Below the pieces are notes generated by a model. The model saw only the letters and a list, made by a program, of their open reading frames with translations, made no database searches and was not told the DNA's origin. 64,000 bases of DNA from DATILL01 sp035476575 (GTDB lineage Bacteria > Actinomycetota > Actinomycetes > Mycobacteriales > JACQDL01), in assembly GCA_035476575.1 (NCBI GenBank), contig DATILL010000065.1, forward strand, positions 1 to 64,000, given 5' to 3'. Below, piece after piece: positions 62,443-64,000 of the stretch (the stretch's first letter is position 1; each line of letters opens with the position of its first letter). The translations under genes and the position numbers were made by a program.

Positions 62443-62957
62443 GCCTCCCGGCAAGCCGGCCCGTCGCGGTGCTGATTGGCCCGCCGGGCGCCGGCAAGAC
62501 CACCGTCGGCACCCTGCTGGCGGGCAAGCTCGGCGTGCCGTTCCGGGACACCGACGCCGACGTCGAGGCCGCCGCCGGCAAGCCGGTCGCGGAGATCTTC
62601 CTCGACGACGGCGAGCCGTACTTCCGGGCGCTGGAGGAGCAGGCGGTCGCCGCCGCGCTCACGACGTACGCCGGGGTGCTGGCCCTCGGCGGCGGCGCGG
62701 TCCTGGCCGAGCGCACCCAGGCCGGCCTGGCCGGGCACACCGTGGTCTACCTGTCCGTCGGCCCGGCCGAGGCGCTCGCCCGGGTCGGGCTGAACCGGGA
62801 CCGGCCGCTGCTGCTCGGCAACCCGCGTGCCCAGCTCCGCGCCCTGCTGGAGCAGCGCGTCCCGATCTACCAGCGGCTGGCCACCCTGACGGTGCACACC
62901 GACGGGCGCACCCCGGAGGAGATCGTCGCCGAGCTGGTGGAGAAGATCGGCCGATGA
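62439..62957 (+). CDS. aroK: Shikimate kinase
   Basis: A 172-residue kinase phosphorylating shikimate. The P-loop is IGPPGAGKTTVGTLLAGKLG, the shikimate-binding DTD is in FRDTDADVE, and LALGGGAVL and NRDRPLLLGNPRAQL follow. GTG start within the aroC stop and a 4-base overlap with aroB. Confidence 0.95.
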   Translation: MSLPASRPVAVLIGPPGAGKTTVGTLLAGKLGVPFRDTDADVEAAAGKPVAEIFLDDGEPYFRALEEQAVAAALTTYAGVLALGGGAVLAERTQAGLAGHTVVYLSVGPAEALARVGLNRDRPLLLGNPRAQLRALLEQRVPIYQRLATLTVHTDGRTPEEIVAELVEKIGR

Positions 62958-64000
62958 GCGCAGACGAGCCGACCCGGATCCAGGTGGGCGGCGAGGCACC
63001 GTACGACGTCCTGGTCGGCACCGCGCTGCTAGCCTCCACCGCCGTAGGGGGCGGGCTGCCCGCGCTGCTGGCCGGCGCTGACCGGGTCGCCGTCGTCCAT
63101 GCCCCGCCGCTGCGCTCGACGGCCGCGGCGGCCCGGGCCGACCTGGTCCACAGTGGACACACCGCGCACCTGGTCGAGGTCCCGGACGGCGAGGCGGCCA
63201 AGACGCTGGCCGTGGCCGGCCGGTGCTGGGACACGCTGGGCGGCCTGGGGTTCACCCGGTCCGACGCGATCGTCGGGCTCGGCGGGGGCGCGGTCACCGA
63301 CCTGGCCGGGTTCGTCGCCGCGGCCTGGCTGCGCGGGGTCCGGGTGGTACAGGTGCCGACCACCCTGCTGGGCATGGTCGACGCCGCGGTCGGCGGCAAG
63401 ACCGGCGTCAACATCGACGCCGGCAAGAACCTCGTCGGTGCCTTCCACCCGCCCGCCGGGGTGCTCTGCGACCTGGCCGCGCTGGCCACGCTGCCGGAGC
63501 CCGACTACGTCGCCGGGCTGGCCGAGGTGGTCAAGTGCGGCTTCATCGCCGACCCGGCCATCCTGGACCTGGTGGAGAAGGACCCGCGCGCCGCCCGGGA
63601 CTCGACCGGCGGGCTGACCCGGGAGCTGGTGGAACGCTCGGTCCGGGTCAAGGCCCGGGTGGTCTCGGCGGACCTGAGGGAGTCCGGGCTGCGCGAGATC
63701 CTGAACTACGGCCACACCCTCGGGCACGCGATCGAGAAGGTCGAGCGGTACCGCTGGCGACACGGGGCGGCGATCAGCGTGGGGCTGGTGTTCGCGGCGG
63801 CGCTCGGCAAGCTGGCCGGCCGGCTGGACAGCGTCACCGCCGCCCGGCACCGGGCCGTGCTCGACGCGCTCGGGCTGCCCACGGCGTACCGGGCCGACGC
63901 CTGGCCCGAGCTGCACGCGGCGATGGCGGTGGACAAGAAGGCCCGCGGCTCGACGCTGCGGTTCGTGGTGCTGGATGGGCTGGCCCGGCCGGGCCGGCTG
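62954..64000 (+). CDS. aroB: 3-dehydroquinate synthase (3' end cut by the window)
   Basis: 349 codons are present without a stop, so only the last few residues are missing. Conserved parts are VVHAPPL, EVPDGEAAKTL, GLGGGAVTDLAGFVAAAWLRG, PTTLLGMVDAAVGGKTGVN, EVVKCGFIAD and NYGHTLGHAIEK with metal-binding His residues. It makes 3-dehydroquinate from DAHP. Confidence 0.97.
   Translation, partial: MSADEPTRIQVGGEAPYDVLVGTALLASTAVGGGLPALLAGADRVAVVHAPPLRSTAAAARADLVHSGHTAHLVEVPDGEAAKTLAVAGRCWDTLGGLGFTRSDAIVGLGGGAVTDLAGFVAAAWLRGVRVVQVPTTLLGMVDAAVGGKTGVNIDAGKNLVGAFHPPAGVLCDLAALATLPEPDYVAGLAEVVKCGFIADPAILDLVEKDPRAARDSTGGLTRELVERSVRVKARVVSADLRESGLREILNYGHTLGHAIEKVERYRWRHGAAISVGLVFAAALGKLAGRLDSVTAARHRAVLDALGLPTAYRADAWPELHAAMAVDKKARGSTLRFVVLDGLARPGRL

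Overview
The window is very GC-rich, uses many GTG starts, packs genes with 4-base ATGA/GTGA overlaps, and keeps two blocks in the same order as the Mycobacterium tuberculosis chromosome. The left block (HAD phosphatase, tlyA, nadK, recN, pyrG, Nudix, xerD, parA, scpA, scpB, rluB, cmk, der) matches roughly Rv1691-Rv1713. The right block (pgsA-like, DUF881, DUF1290, DUF881, gcvH, garA, ftsR, bifunctional nuclease, merR, gcvP) matches Rv1822-Rv1832. This is a chromosomal segment of an actinobacterium, most likely of the Micromonosporaceae; I cannot fix the genus from the sequence.

Layout. 1-180: end of an rRNA operon (5S plus terminator). 200-23010: core housekeeping genes for nucleotide metabolism, DNA repair, chromosome segregation, rRNA modification and GTPases. 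A 530-base AT-rich, CTAG-rich non-coding stretch precedes aroH. 23100-23173: tRNA-Pro(GGG). 23131-36352: an integrated conjugative element of the actinomycete (pSAM2-like) type inserted in the 3' half of that tRNA, bounded by a 44-base direct repeat. It carries integrase, excisionase, a DUF3631 ATPase, a DUF5131 protein, an iteron-like cluster, a TraB/FtsK translocase, Spd-like membrane and small proteins, a GntR repressor with two palindromic operators, and a PLP-dependent decarboxylase plus a membrane protein as cargo.

36404-47433: cell envelope and glycine metabolism genes. A tandem glycine riboswitch lies in front of gcvP, and gcvH, garA and two MerR-type regulators lie upstream. A pabB-like synthase follows. 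47430-50025: HD hydrolase with its PadR regulator, a HAD phosphatase and a prepilin peptidase. A palindromic repeat family with an exact 50-base period occurs at 42.6 kb and 49.2 kb.

50210-59847 is the accessory stretch of greatest interest. A Crp-type cyclic-nucleotide receptor, a class III nucleotidyl-cyclase-like protein and a 1752-residue STAND/TPR transmembrane protein lie in a row. The cyclase-like protein ends in, and the STAND protein begins with, the same short V-G-D-x-N-V-V motif, as in paired effector/NLR systems that signal by amyloid templating. The first two genes are each broken by a single-base contraction of a G run. Next comes a compact ATP-grasp peptide (graspetide) cluster: precursor, ATP-grasp ligase and methyltransferase.

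60143-64000: the shikimate genes aroC, aroK and aroB (the last cut by the window end). A partial, internally deleted copy of the aroC 5' end lies 1.1 kb upstream, and a VapBC-like toxin-antitoxin pair (toxin frameshifted) sits between the two copies. All calls come from reading the sequence; no database search was run.
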